Positions 22,701-33,944 of a stretch of DNA of 64,000 nt are shown piece by piece. Source of the DNA: Prochilodus magdalenae (lineage: Eukaryota > Chordata > Actinopteri > Characiformes > Prochilodontidae); contig JAMWET010003450.1 of the NCBI GenBank assembly GCA_024036415.1, positions 186,001 to 250,000 on the forward strand, read 5' to 3'. Position 1 is the stretch's first letter; every line of letters starts with the position of its first letter. Below the pieces are notes generated by a model, which made no database searches, was not told the origin of the DNA, and saw only the letters and a program-made list of their open reading frames with translations. A program made the translations under genes and the position numbers.

Positions 22701-25700
22701 TGAGATCAGAAAGGAGGTGTAAAGACAATGAAATAGTTAAGAGTGTTATCCAGGTTTACTCAAAGACAAGGCCAGATCCTTGTTCTTTAAAATGACCTTA
22801 AGGAAAAAAACATCATGTACATCCTGAGAAGATTCTCCTCATTTCTATATTCTCTTATTAATAACTATAGCTGGATCTCTTAGTGCTCAGAAACACAGTA
22901 GGCATGTTCAGTCTCATGGAGTGAAGTGTTCTGAAGGTTAATACTGAAGATGTAGCTTCCTCTCTACATCTTCCTCTCCTTATCTTTGAATTTTAGATGA
23001 TAATAAAGCAGCTTTGTAGATCAGAAAGAAGGTGTAAATGTAGTGAGATCAGAAAGGAGGTGTAAAGAGAAGGAGATCAGAAAGGAAGTGTAAAAGCAGT
23101 GAGATTAGAAAGGAGCTGTAAAGACAGTGGGATGAGAAAGGAGGTGCAAAGAGAGTGAGATCAGAAAGAAGGTGTAAAGACAGTGAGATCAGAAAGGAGT
23201 TGTAAAGGCAGTGAGATCAGAAAGGAGGTGTAAAGACAGTGAGATGAGAAAGGAGTTGTAAAGGCAGTGAGATCAGAAAGGAGTTGTAAAGGCAGTGAGA
23301 TTAGAAAGGAGGTATAAAGGCAATGAGATAAGAAAGGAGGTGTAAGGGAGTGAGATCAGACAGGAGGTGTAAAGGCGGTGAGATCAGAAAGGAGGTGCAA
23401 AGGCAGTAAGATCAGAAAGGAGGTGTAAAGACAGTGAGATCAGAAAGGAGGTGTAAAGGCAGTGAGATCAGAAAGGAGGTGTAAAGGCAGTGAGATGAGA
23501 AAGGAGGTGTAAAGACAATGAGATGAGAAAGGAGGTGTAAAGCCAGTGAGATCAGAAAGGAGGTGTAAAGACAATGAAATAGTTAAGAGTGTTATCCAGG
23601 TTTACTCAAAGACAAGGCCAGATCCTTGTTCTTTAAAATGACCTTAAGGAAAAAAACATCATGTACATCCTGAGAAGATTCTCCTCATTTCTATATTCTC
23701 TTATTAATAACTATAGCTGGATCTCTTAGTGCTCAGAAACACAGTAGGCATGTTCAGTCTTATGGAGTGAAGTGTTCTGAAGGTTAATACTGAAGATGTA
23801 GCTTCCTCTCTACATCTTCCTCTCCTTATCTTTGAATTTTAGATGATAATAAAGCAGCTTTGTAGAGTAAAAGAATGAAGCTAGTTCACTGCTCTGTCAG
23901 ATATTATGAATATAGATTTCAGAATTTTACCTTGTGTTTTTTTATCTGGACTTCTTTTTTGGTTAGTCGTTTCTGGAGCTGTAAAGGGAAAAATAAGATT
24001 CATGTTTAACGTTATCATGACATAACTTGTTCTATAGATACAGAATCCTCCATAAATACTGGAACATTGATACACTTGAACATAACACTGTAAAAATCAT
24101 TCATTAATTCGTTTCTTGAGTCTTTGAGTGCCACAGTTGTTCCAGCTCTTTCATGTCACTACCTTGTGCTCCTTCCTTTGCTAAAATAACAGCTCAGGCT
24201 CTCTCAATATACTTAATAAGTCTAGAGAACACAAAGCAAACAGCCTGAGACCCCCATACAGGATGTCTCCAGGTTTTTAGTCTCTGAGCTCTAGGCTTGT
24301 GGACTCTAAACCTCATCTAATCCCACAGGGTTTCTACAGAGTTTAAGTCTGAGGACTGGGATGACCATGACAATTTCGATTCTGTGGTGAGTGAACTATT
24401 TTCCAGTTGATTTATGAGGTGAGTTTTGGATCATTGCCATACTAGAGATCCAACCATGGCCCAGTTTAAGCTTTCTGGCAGAGAGTCAGATTTTTATTTT
24501 TGGTGGTACTGTCATGGTAATAGAGACACACTGCTTCTTCTTTTTACTAAGGTAAAAGCTCAGACTGTCTCAATATGCTTAAAGGACACGGTCCACTGAA
24601 AGTTTTGGAAGCGTCTGGTAAAATGTAGAGAGCATGAGTTAGTCGGTTCTTGACAGGAGAGGCTTCATCTGGCAACTATCCTAAATCTGTAGTCTGGGAG
24701 ATGTTCTGACCACTAGACCTTGAAGGAGATTTTTCTCCTTGCATGTAACTGTCCTGTCATATATCTATTGATGTAGTCCTGAAACCATTTAGGTGAAAAT
24801 ATTGTCATTTCAGATTCTAATGAAAGTAATCACACCCTTCATCAGAGTAACTAGATAAATCAGAAAACTGTGAGATCAGAAAGAAGGTGTAAAGACAGTG
24901 AGATCAGAAAGGACGTGTAAAGAGAGGGAGACAAGAAAGGAGGTGTAAAGAGAGGGAGATCAGAAAGGATGTGTACAGAGAGGGAGACAAGAAAGGAGGT
25001 GTAAAGAGAGGGAGATCAGAAAGGACATGTAAAGGCAGGGAGTTCAGAAAGAAGGTGTACAGGTAGTGAGATCACAAAGGAGGTGTAAAGAGAGGGAGAT
25101 CAGAAAGGACACGTAAAGGCAGGATGTTCAGAAAGAAGGTGTACAGGCAGTGAGATCAAAAAGGAAGTGTAAAGAGAGTGAGATCAGAAAGGAGGTGTAA
25201 AGACAGTGAGATCAAAAAGGACATGTGAAGGCAGTGAGATCAGAAAGGAGGTGTAAAGGCAGTGCGATCAGAAAGGAGGTGTAAAGGCAGTGAGATCAGA
25301 AAGGAGGTGTAAAGGCAGAGAGATCAGAAAGCAGGTGTAAAGCCAGTGAGATCAGAAAGAAGGTGTAAATGTAGTGAGATCAGAAAGGAGGTGTAAAGAG
25401 AAGGAGATCAGAAAGGAAGTGTAAAAGCAGTGAGATTAGAAAGGAGGTGTAAAGACAGTGGGATGAGAAAGGAGGTGCAAAGAGAGTGAGATCAGAAAGA
25501 AGGTGTAAAGACAGTGAGATCAGAAAGGAGGTGTAAAGACAGTGAGATCAGAAAGGAGGTGTAAAGACAGTGAGATGAGAAAGGAGTTGTAAAGGCAGTG
25601 AGATCAGAAAGGAGTTGTAAAGGCAGTGAGATTAGAAAGGAGGTATAAAGGCAGTGAGATCAGAAAGGAGGTGTAAAGGCAGTGAGATCAGAAAAGAGGT

Positions 25701-28700
25701 GTAAAGGCTGTGAGATCAGAAAAGAGGTGTAAAGGCAGTGAGATCAGAAAGGAGTTGTAAAGGCAGTGAGATTAGAAAGGAGGTGTAAAGGCAATGAGAT
25801 CAGAAAGGAGGTGTAAGGCAGTAAGATGGTTAAGAGTGTTATCCAGGTCTACTCACCAACAAGGGGACGTCCTTCTTCTTCTAAAGGACCTTAAGAGAAA
25901 GATCATCATGTACATCCTGAGAAGAGTCTCCTCATTTCTATATTCTCTTATTAATAATTATAGCTGGATCTCTTAGTGCTCAGAAACACAGTAGGCATGT
26001 TCTGTCTTATGGTGTGGAGTGTCTGAAGGTTAATGCTTCCTCACAACAGCAGACTGAGTCTTACCTGTCGATGGAGACTTCTTCTGGGAACGTTTTGGGA
26101 AAATACGGCCTGTAATCCAGAAAATTCCAAACATTAGAAAGTGTCATGACAGCGTGAGGCTTCTAAAAAGGACTTGATCATACCTAGGGGTCAAAATATA
26201 ACACCACAGTCACTGAAGAAGCTGCACTGTGGTATTTAGATTTGAAAAGTTGAACCAGACAAATATAAAAACTAATTAACCAGTTTTAATAAACTACTAT
26301 CATAAACTCTGAATTACTAAATCCACATAAACAGGAATAATTATGATCTCTTTGAAAGATGCACTTGAGATTCTTTATGCAGTTAGATTTCCATAACACA
26401 AAATATTAAAGTAACAATAAACATCATCATATTTCCCAGCCCAACTGAACACTGAACACGTCCTACCTCTGATCCTGATGATGAAGACTCCCATTAAAAC
26501 CAACATCAACAGACTGATAACCAGTGCGATTATGGCAGCTGTATACCCTATAGAGATACCTGTAATAAATATAATTAATGTTTTGTAATAATTTATCTGA
26601 GAACCAAAAACTGTTTAGATGACCACTGAACAAAAAGTGTTATAGGACTCACCTGGTACAGTAGCAGGTTTGGGGGGCAGCACTCTTCCCTCCTTCATCT
26701 CATGATCAGATAAACCCACAGAACAGGAGATCCACTCTGACTCCGAGGAGGGAGAGACAAGGAGCCAAGAGCTCACACTCACCAACCTATCAGAGTCTGT
26801 ATGAAAGTGAAAGGGCGGTGGGGCAGAGAGGGGAGAGACAGACAGACAGAGAGACCAAAAATTAAGAATATTTTTTAAAGTTGGACTCCAGCGGATCATC
26901 ATAACCAGTAAATATTTGTCCGTTGTGATTTGGGAGTTAACCTTAAAGCTATAAACACAAATATGAGTCCCTATAAATGTTTAATACAGTATTAATGTGT
27001 TTACAGTGTTTACACACCTGTTCTATACTGCTCAACACTGTTCCTGAGTTCTCTTCCTCCTTTGTCTCTCCAGGTGAGGGTTGGGTTTAGTGACCATCCA
27101 CCTGATGCACAGGTAACATTCACCTGTTCTCCAGCTTTAGCAAAGGAGAGGACAGGAAGAGACCCGACCACTGGAGGATTGATTAGAGCATGAATTGGGT
27201 TTATTAGTCATTGTATCCGGATTAAAACATAACCAAATACATTTAGTATATTATATATAACCACTTTATTATTGGTTATATATAATATACTAAATGTCCG
27301 AGCCCCAGTCCGAGGGAGATTGACAGTCATGTTTAGCTTCTTCCATTTTCTAATATTTGTTCCAACCGTTGATCTTTTTTCACCAAGCTGCTTGGTAATC
27401 ACCCTGTAGCCCTTTCCAGCCTTGTGGAGGTCAACAGTTTTGTCTCTGGTGTCTTTGGACAGCTCTTTGGTCTTAGCCATGTTAGTAGTTGGAGTCTTAC
27501 TGATTGTGTGGGGTGGGCAGGTGTCTTCATGCAGCTAACAACCTCAAACAGGTGCTTCTAATTTAGAATAATATGTGGAGTGGAGGTGGAGTTTTTAGAG
27601 GCAGACTAACAGGTATTTGAGGGCCAGAATTTTTGCTTGTTGGTAGGTGTTCAAATACTTATTTGCAGCAGTAACACACAAATAAAGTATTAAAAAATCA
27701 TACATTGTGATTTCCAGGTTTTTTTAGATTATGTCTCTCACAGTGGACATGCACCTAAGACGAAAATTTCAGACCGCTCTATGATTTCTAAGTGGGAGAA
27801 CTTGGAAAGTCGCAGGGTGTTCAAATACTTATTTTCCTCACTGTATCTTGAAATTATGAGACACCAGGAAAATGCTCTGATATCTGTTTTTATTTGGTGC
27901 CAGAACAGGGTTAAGCAGAACGTCCTGATGAGGGTTTATGTTTATAAGTGTTGAGTCATGTCTTTACCTGGAAGGTTGAGGAACACATTCGCCTCTTCAT
28001 ACCATTTATAACTGTTAACATAGCACTTATATTCTCCTCTGTCTGCTAGTGTGAGGTTCTCCAGCTTCAGAGAGACGTTCCCTTTCCCCAGATCTCCAAT
28101 CAGAGACACTCTGTTCCTGTACCGAGGATCTCCAGTGTTCTCCTGGACCTTTAGATCTTTGTACGTTAGAATCGGGTTTTCTTTGTCTTTTGGCTCGTAC
28201 CAGTGTATTTCATAGGTCTTACAATCCAGTTCAGGAGAAACTGTGCAAGGCAGGACCACTGAAGATCCCAACCGTCCTGATATAAAACCATCAGGAACCA
28301 GTAAAGAGAATGTATCTGAAAGAATAAAGATAAATATATAAATGACACATTTAAAACTGATGTGGACCAAGGTGAACTCTCGGTCATACCTAGGAAGCTA
28401 TGTGAGATCCATTTAGCCTGATGTTACTCTTTTCAAGTCACATACAACAACCCTAACTCCTCCCATTACTCCTCCAATTCTCAGAACATGCCCTTCAGTA
28501 AAAAGATCCAATCAACAACCTGGTCACACTGCCAGTGGAAAAGGGTGAGGAAAGCCCCTTGTTGCTGTCACGCAGAGTACACCACTCCATGTTATCACAT
28601 GCAGTCTCTCTTTTAGTGCACACTGAGCGGTTTTCGGTTTCGTGTTCTTGTTTCCTGCCTGCTTTGACTTCTGTTGACTTCTTTTGACTTCCGGTTAACT

Positions 28701-29429
28701 ACCTTGGACTGTATTTTGGATCTGGCCCTGTCTCTGCCCTTAGGTACTCCCGTATCGGTTTTGTTACCCCTGTTTATTGCTAGCCTTGTGAATTTACCCT
28801 TTTACCTCTGCTTTCATCTGTCCGTTTATCTGGGGTTACAGTTGCCAGATCATGTCCTCAAATTATGCTTTCTGTTACTACACTAAACCAAAAACCCTAA
28901 AAGCTGTTTGGTTTATGAGCTTATTTGCATTTTACTCCACGTACAGCAATGAAATGTCAAACTGACTAAGCAAATGGCCAAATGGATATGTATAGGGTTA
29001 AATTCTTATCAGATTACCATCTACACAGTATGAAAAACACACCAAGCCAAAATGATAAGCTTTTAATGAACTTCAGTTAGCAGGAATTAAACAGACCGGT
29101 GCGGCCAGTTAGTCTGGGAAATCTTTCCCTTTTGATTGTTTGAATGCTGAAACCTTACAGAGCAGACTTCATTCTTCCACTCGAAGTAAACAGGAGAAAC
29201 ATTGTCCAGCTGGTTTGTGTTTAATGTGAGACCTAATGTTCTTTATAGGGTTTACTTTAACCTTTACTAAAAGCCATTAGCATTTTGGACTCAGGAGTGT
29301 AGATACAAATCAGAATAATGACCAGGTGTAAAAGGGGTCCTAGGGTTCAGGATGACCTGGTCCTCACACTAATGAATTACCTGCATTTGCACAGCTGAGA
29401 AGATCAAACACCAGGAACAGAAGAATCAT
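16278..29429 (-). CDS. Gene B: butyrophilin-like receptor with SPRY tail
   Basis: Complete-looking gene. Exons: signal peptide 29381-29429 ([16 protein letters not shown]), IgV 27968-28315, Ig domain 2 halves 27018-27134 and 26653-26796, transmembrane 26467-26559 ([20 protein letters not shown]), tail exons 26065-26109 ([15 protein letters not shown]), 25857-25889 ([12 protein letters not shown]), 23931-23978 ([17 protein letters not shown]), 18530-18577 ([17 protein letters not shown]), 17131-17160 ([10 protein letters not shown]), and SPRY 16278-16789. All junctions are phase 1 and no stop was seen in the chosen exons. The tail cassette is duplicated: three more copies of the GPLEEE exon (18212-18248, 22760-22796, 23606-23642) have a shifted donor and are probably skipped. 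An insertion of about 2.4 kb and three minisatellite blocks enlarge the tail introns. Role: type I immune co-signalling receptor, inferred. Confidence 0.78.
17131..17160 (-). CDS. Gene B last tail exon before SPRY
   Basis: 30 nt between a good acceptor and donor; phase 1-1, [10 protein letters not shown]. Orthologous mini-exons: 40664-40690 (gene C), 55785-55811 (gene [10 protein letters not shown]), 63474-63500 (gene F, DWKKMITRK). Confidence 0.7.
18530..18577 (-). CDS. Gene B duplicated tail exon, distal copy
   Basis: 48 nt, [17 protein letters not shown], phase 1-1 with intact splice sites. It is nearly identical to 23931-23978 ([17 protein letters not shown]). The pair arose by a local tandem duplication inside the gene. 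Confidence 0.72.
18770..21200. mobile_element. Unidentified insertion of about 2.4 kb in a gene B tail intron
   Basis: Sequence absent from the homologous introns after 23978 (gene B second copy), in gene C and in gene D. It contains a CT-rich, moderately GC-rich stretch at 20040-20720, a promoter-like cctttaaggcttc at about 19983, aataaac near 20984, and terminal-looking tgttag (19441) and ctaaca (21140). No transposase or polymerase ORF was seen. It may be a retroelement derivative; no target duplication was found. Confidence 0.45.
21400..21640 (-). mobile_element. Old Tc1 fragment in a gene B intron
   Basis: On the minus strand it resembles the middle of a Tc1 transposase. The plus strand reads gtttaagtctgaggactggg and then tttggatcattgccatacta, the complement of the NPIE and NDPK regions. 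It is repeated at about 24300-24540 by local duplication and present at 41440-41650 in gene C, so it predates the gene duplication. Confidence 0.5.
21970..22735. repeat. 28-bp minisatellite, block 1
   Basis: Head-to-tail units of the type agtgagatcagaaaggaggt plus gtaaaggc, period about 28 bp, with variants (gagagggagacaagaaagg). No spacers, so it is a minisatellite. It flanks each duplicated tail exon. Confidence 0.88.
22760..22796 (-). pseudogene. Decayed tail-exon copy in gene B
   Basis: Homologue of the GPLEEE tail exon. The acceptor (cttaag) is intact, but the donor reads ttgagtaaac instead of ttggtaagt, so any GT lies one base off and would shift the frame. The same lesion is in 18212-18248 and 23606-23642. 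Confidence 0.65.
23015..23575. repeat. 28-bp minisatellite, block 2
   Basis: Same unit as block 1. It lies between two decayed tail-exon copies. Confidence 0.87.
23931..23978 (-). CDS. Gene B duplicated tail exon, proximal copy
   Basis: [17 protein letters not shown], 48 nt, phase 1-1, intact acceptor and donor. Partner of 18530-18577. Confidence 0.72.
24110..25830. repeat. Local segmental duplication unit plus minisatellite block 3
   Basis: From about 24110 the sequence repeats that from about 21212 almost base for base (tcttgagtctttgagtg..., the Tc1 fragment, then the 28-bp minisatellite at 24870-25830). The repeated unit carries one 48-nt tail exon, an intron and the cassette exon. Confidence 0.82.
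27240..27296. repeat. Perfect palindrome, 24-bp arms, 9-bp loop
   Basis: Arms 27240-27263 and 27273-27296 are exact inverted copies (catttagtatattatatata...). The left arm resembles the native intron of genes A and C. The right arm abuts the truncated end of a Tc1 remnant, which suggests an inverted fill-in at a repair junction. Confidence 0.85.
27297..27843 (-). mobile_element. Tc1 remnant with transposase N-terminus (family 3)
   Basis: Minus strand: terminal repeat ending tattttcctcactg next to TA at 27844-27845, then the start of a transposase ([20 protein letters not shown], helix-turn-helix region, ATG at 27480). Only about 60 codons remain before the palindrome, so it is dead. It lies in the gene B intron between the IgV and Ig domain 2 exons. 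Confidence 0.78.
27968..28315 (-). CDS. Gene B IgV exon
   Basis: 348 nt, starts [31 protein letters not shown] and DRGEYKCYV are present, ending FLNLPG. It differs from the gene A exon mainly around strands C and C' ([20 protein letters not shown]). Confidence 0.87.
28566..28840. mobile_element. Solo LTR, 275 bp
   Basis: Begins TGTCACGCAG and ends GGGGTTACA, flanked by a perfect 5-bp duplication GTTGC (28561-28565 and 28841-28845). The homologous intron of gene C reads ccttgttgacagatcatg without it. A 5-bp duplication fits a gypsy-type LTR. Confidence 0.72.
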
Positions 29430-29431
29430 AA
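29381..29431 (-). CDS. Gene B signal-peptide exon
   Basis: Minus-strand ATG at 29429-29427: [16 protein letters not shown], then a phase-1 donor. The context matches the gene A exon. Confidence 0.8.
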
Positions 29432-29879
29432 CTGTAAACAGAAAACAGTAGTGAGTGTTCATCACAGATTAAGCTCAATGGACACTGGGACATGTAACTA
29501 TTAGATGACCATGTGCAGAGATGGGAGGTTCCATGTACTGTGGTAACATTAGGATAGAGTATATGTTCAGGCACGTTACAGTATTCTTTTTTTCATGTTT
29601 AGTTTTATTGTGTTACTTTGGTCTCCTGTACTGCTTGTATTGGTCAGATCTTTTACTGTTCAGGTTTATTATTTTATCACAAATCAAAAAGAGTTTTGAG
29701 TAAACCGGTAGTGTTCATAATAGCTGTAAGTTACATGCTTTAGATTATTCATGCTCATTTAAGCTGAAGTGTACTTCTGTAAGTCACTTTAACATTAACT
29801 GAAGGAAAAAGTAACAAGATGTGCTGTGTTATTGTGATTATATCACATACTATGGGATGTTGTATGTAATAACCAGTTT

Positions 29880-30875
29880 TCACGGACTCTAGACGTATTT
29901 TTGGAGATTCTCGCTAGAGGATCAGCAGCTCTATGGAGATTGGGGAAATTAAAGGCGACGAAGCTGCTTTGTGTTAAGGAAAGCTGGTGTATGGACGTCA
30001 CAGTATTAAATGAATACTGCAGCCCAAACATGGAGACATTATTCATAAACTACAAACCATTTTATTCACCGTGGGAGTTGTCCTCGTTCATCCTGGTCGG
30101 TGTTTACATCCTATTACAGACCAACAAGAATGACATCTGACCAAATGGCTAACCTTGAACAGAAACACCCGGACTCACTTTCCATAATCCTGGGGGACTT
30201 TAACAGAGCACAACTAAACCACAAGCTCCCGAAATACAAGCAGCACACTGACTGTCCCAACAGGGGTAATAACATACTGGACCACTGCTACACTACTCTC
30301 AGGAACGCAAATCCCTCTGTTCCCCGTGCAGCTGTGGGACACTCTAATCATTGCCCTGGTTCAACTCCGAGCCACCGGCTGAAGCTGAAATCTGTAAACG
30401 CCTGTAGTAAAAATGGTGAGGAAATCAACCATACAAGCAAAACAGGAGCTGCAGAGTGTTTTTGAAACTGCAACTGGCAACCTGAATGAACTGACTGATA
30501 CTGTCACATCTTGCATCCGTTTTAGTACAGAAGTGAGTGTGTGTGTGAACCTAGACCTTCTACACGTACAGCAATAACAAGCCTTGGTTCACATCTGGAC
30601 TAACACAGCTTGGTCAGGCCAAAGCAGATGCCTACAGAAGTAGAGACAAGGCTCTGCTCATGCAGGCACAGAGTGTGCTGATCAAAGGGATCAGAGCAGC
30701 TACAAAGCCTACACTGAGATGCTGAAAAACTGGTTTTCAGTCAGCGATCCTGCGGCAGTGTGGCATGCTCTTCATCAGTTCTTACATTTCAGAAAACCAC
30801 TCCTGCCTGTTGAAACAAACCCAGTCCTGGCTGGTTACCTGAACGACTTCTATTGTGTTATATTGTTTTAGAAAC
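29880..30875 (+). mobile_element. LINE (L2/CR1-like) fragment, copy 2
   Basis: Longest of the three copies. The plus strand encodes endonuclease pieces: NEYCSPNMETLFINYKPFYS, SSFILVGVYI, KHPDSLSIILGDFNRAQLNH (GDFN motif) and NNILDHCYTTLRNA. Later there is a decayed linker. Frames are broken. Confidence 0.8.
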
Positions 30876-30884
30876 AGCTATAAA

Positions 30885-31600
30885 ATGTGTATATTTGTAC
30901 AGTGTGTGTGTATGTATTTTGTGTATATGGTATATACTGTGTAGAGTGTATATTGTACAGTGTGTGTATGTATTGTGTATATGTGGAGTGGTTGTGTATA
31001 TAGTGTATACTGTGTAGAGTGTATATTGTACGGTGTGTGTATGTATTGTGTATATGTGGAGTCGGTGTGTATATGGTGTATACTGTGTAGAGTGTATATT
31101 GTACAGTGTCTGTATGTATTGTGTATATGTGGAGTCACGTATATGGTGTATACAGTGTAGAGTGTATATTGTACAGTGTCTGTATGTATTGTGTATATGT
31201 GGAGTGGTTGTGTATATGGTGTATACTGTGTAGAGTGTATATTGTACAGTGTGTGTATGTATTGTGTATATGTGGAGTGGTTGTGTATATGCTGTATATT
31301 GCACAGTGTGTGTATGTATTGTGTATATGTGGAGTCGGTGTGTATATGGTGTATACTGTGTAGAGTGTATAGTGTACAGTGTCTGTATGTATTGTGTATA
31401 TGTGGAGTCGGTGTGTATATGGTGTATACTGTGTAGAGTGTATATTGTACAGTGTGTGTATGTATTGTGTATATGTGGAGTGGTTGTGTATATAGTGTAT
31501 ACTGTGTAGAGTGTATATTGTACGGTGTGTGTATGTATTGTGTATATGTGGAGTGGTTGTGTATATGGTGTGTAAAGTGTTGATTGTACGGTGTCTGTGT
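30885..31600. repeat. 73-bp minisatellite, about 9 units
   Basis: Units start at about 30960, 31033, 31106, 31176, 31249, 31322, 31395 and 31468 (spacing 73, once 70, one shortened). It is the largest array of this family here. Confidence 0.9.
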
Positions 31601-31639
31601 TTACAAAGATTACTAAACAGCAGACTTTCAGTTTGCATT

Positions 31640-32425
31640 GTATAATTCAGTAATTTTATTATTTTTATTTATTTATATTATTTTTATTTTTTTATTATGT
31701 AATTGTTTTAATTTTTTATTTACTTTTTTATTTCATTTTATCTTATAATACTGCAAATAACATAACACAACAGTGTTTCATTCTTTTTTTATAATCAGTA
31801 TATAAGAGCACATAAAGGCCTCAATTTCAGACAGGTGTAGCAAAAATATGACTGTTTGATCCCTGATTGAGATTCAAGTACCATTCCTTGATTTGTATAT
31901 ATTTGAATGGATAGATTTATGATTGAATACATGAATGGAGTCAAATAAACATTATAAAAATGTAAATAAAAATTTTAGCTTTTAAAGCTAGACGTCTGGT
32001 TCCATTCACCAGCACTGTAAATGATTCTGACTATGTAAATTTCTTTAGAACGATTTCAAACCAAACCTCTCTGTATTACACCAGTTACAGTTCATCATAG
32101 ATTGGCATTGATTGAAGTAATGGTTGGTTATGGCTGACCCAGTTATAGAAGGAAAAAAGGTCAAACAGGACTATAACACAGAAGATAAGATATGTTTAAG
32201 CAGTAGCACTGCATTTTAGCACCATTATTGAATTCATTAGTGACTAGATTAAAATGATAAAATATATTAATATATTGTATATGGATATATCTAACAACAT
32301 TTCGTCTATCTATCCAGCTCGTTATCACCCACACACCTGAGCATTGCCACAGTTTTACTTTTATTTTTAAAGAACCCCTAACACTGTTAAATTTTGAAAA
32401 TGAGAAACACAGAGTTTCAGTCTAC
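31640..32425. other. AT-rich intron, no gene recognised
   Basis: Low-complexity T/A tracts at 31650-31740, then sequence shared with 3300-3870 and 47400-47830. Confidence 0.5.
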
Positions 32426-32560
32426 CTTCGTGTGGAGCCTCTGAGGCGTAACTAAACGTGTAGAGGTTCAGGATGATCTGCAGATCCGCCGAGTCCACCG
32501 AGAGCTTATTATCAGCACTGATTCATACAGTACAGTATCTCTCCGTTTAGAATGAGGAAT
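32426..32560 (-). promoter_or_regulatory. Gene B non-coding first exon / leader
   Basis: Homologous to 3871-4000, with the same donor and a 4-codon upstream ORF at 32526-32512 (Met-Asn-Gln-Cys, then three stops). The right edge is approximate. Confidence 0.55.
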
Positions 32561-32844
32561 GAGATCTGGAGCTGCTAAAACCAGCTCACCTGGACAAACC
32601 TCCAGGAAGAGGTGGGCGATTACATAGTTTAAATTCCTGTTCAGAGTTTAAACTGAAACTCACAGTGAGACACAGAACCACCTACAGCTAAAACCACCTA
32701 CAGCCAAATACACTTATAAAAAAAGGCTTCTTCACCCAACAGAAGAGCAGCTCTTGCCACTAACTGAGAATGAGAGGGTCAGGTTCTAAACTACATGCAT
32801 ACATATCCCCCATGAAAAAGCCTTTTCTGTAATTGTAAAAGTAT

Positions 32845-33125
32845 TTCAGGAAAGAACCTCATACAAACTGTGAAGTATGGAGGTGGAAGGGTCATGGTTT
32901 GGGGATGCTTTGCTGCAGCAGGACCTGGCCAGCTCACCATTAGAGAATCCACCATGAGTTCTGGTTTGTATCAGAGGGTTCTTGAGGAACATGTGAGAGT
33001 ATCTGTAAAAAAAAAGCTGAAGCAGAACTGAACCCTGCAACATGACAATGACCCAAAACATACAAGTAAATCCACCAAAGACTAGCTGAAAAATAGAGAG
33101 TCCTGGAATGGCTGAGTCAAAGCCC
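32845..33125 (+). pseudogene. Tc1 transposase fragment (family 1)
   Basis: C-terminal half of the same transposase family as 5140-5889: ggtcatggtttggggatgct followed by the uninterrupted gcaggacctggccagctcac and caacatgacaatgacccaaa. Truncated on both sides. Confidence 0.78.
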
Positions 33126-33290
33126 AGATCTTTCTGCAGAGTTTTGAATGTACTGCAGAGGGCGAAAGAGTTTTGGAGGATAAACCATGGAAGAGAGAAT
33201 TACAGTAATCTAACCTAGATGTGATTAATCCTGTCATGCCATTTGGTACTCCTAACAAGACACACACATCTTCTCCTCTCTTTCTGCATT
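33126..33290 (-). mobile_element. LINE reverse-transcriptase C-terminal scrap
   Basis: The minus strand reads GMTGLITSRLDYCNSLFHGL, a motif typical of the 3' part of L2/CR1-type LINE ORF2. A copy is at 49640-49800 and a longer one at 60427-60780. Confidence 0.6.
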
Positions 33291-33294
33291 TCAG

Positions 33295-33520
33295 ATACAC
33301 TCTATTCTTACACTGATGATCTCCAGGACAACTAGATCTCTGTACAGCAGAACTGGGTTGTCTTGTTTATTGGCTGGATGCCAGCATTCTTCATACCTTC
33401 GATGTTCAGTGTAGTGGAAAGTTCACATGGCAGGAGAACCAAATATCCTGCTTTAGCCGAGATGACTCCATTAGGAATTTTTATTTTCACTTTGGTAGTA
33501 ACTCCAAACAACCCACACAC
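33295..33520 (-). pseudogene. Decayed IgV exon remnant, copy 1
   Basis: The minus strand keeps IPNGVISAKAGYLVLLPCEL, aligning to the [20 protein letters not shown] part of the live IgV exons, then falls out of frame. The other frame continues as NKTTQ- and NKQDNPVLLYKDL-like text before stops. It is a separate, older Ig gene fragment. Confidence 0.62.
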
Positions 33521-33944
33521 GTGGTAAAATGAATCAAAAAAATTTAAACTGAGTAAGATATGATGAGTTGTTGTGGTTTCTGAGAAGCGTCCGTCATGAT
33601 AAACGTGTAAGATAGTGCCACAAAGTGACTTTATGTAATTTCCTTGTCATAGTAACTGAAAGCGCCAGGAAGAAAGGAATGAGGAAACTATGACAGAGGG
33701 CAAGCATCCAGCTGAGGACAAAGCTCTACAGTTACTTTCAAAAACTTTTCACAATTCTGTTAACCAGACTCAAAGTAGACTATTAAGTTTTTCAAGTTCA
33801 AGTATTAAATGGTCATGTGTAGTCTTTGTGGACTGGGGCTGTGACAATGACTCGTTACTGTCATCACTGCATTTCATTTATTTATTTATTTATTACTTTT
33901 TTTCTGGTTTATGTTGATTCATCACCTTTTATCCTGGTTTTAGT
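33521..33944. other. Intergenic, no gene recognised
   Basis: It shares blocks with 50000-50400 and 11100-11350. A short (ttta)n lies near 33880. Confidence 0.45.

Noticed and set aside
21970..25830. Regular 28-bp repeats that at first sight resemble a CRISPR array
   Set aside because: Units are head to tail with no unique spacers, in a vertebrate intron; it is a minisatellite.
28674..28886. 70-codon hydrophobic ORF
   Set aside because: Mostly inside the 275-bp solo LTR and reads out into an intron; not a gene.
29901..30465. ORFs of 79 and 121 codons with a GDFN motif as a host gene
   Set aside because: They are the endonuclease part of a broken LINE shared with the 46.3-kb copy.
30858..31638. 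Long overlapping ORFs of up to 167 codons on both strands
   Set aside because: They follow exactly the 73-bp minisatellite and are open only because the unit lacks stops in several frames; no protein family.
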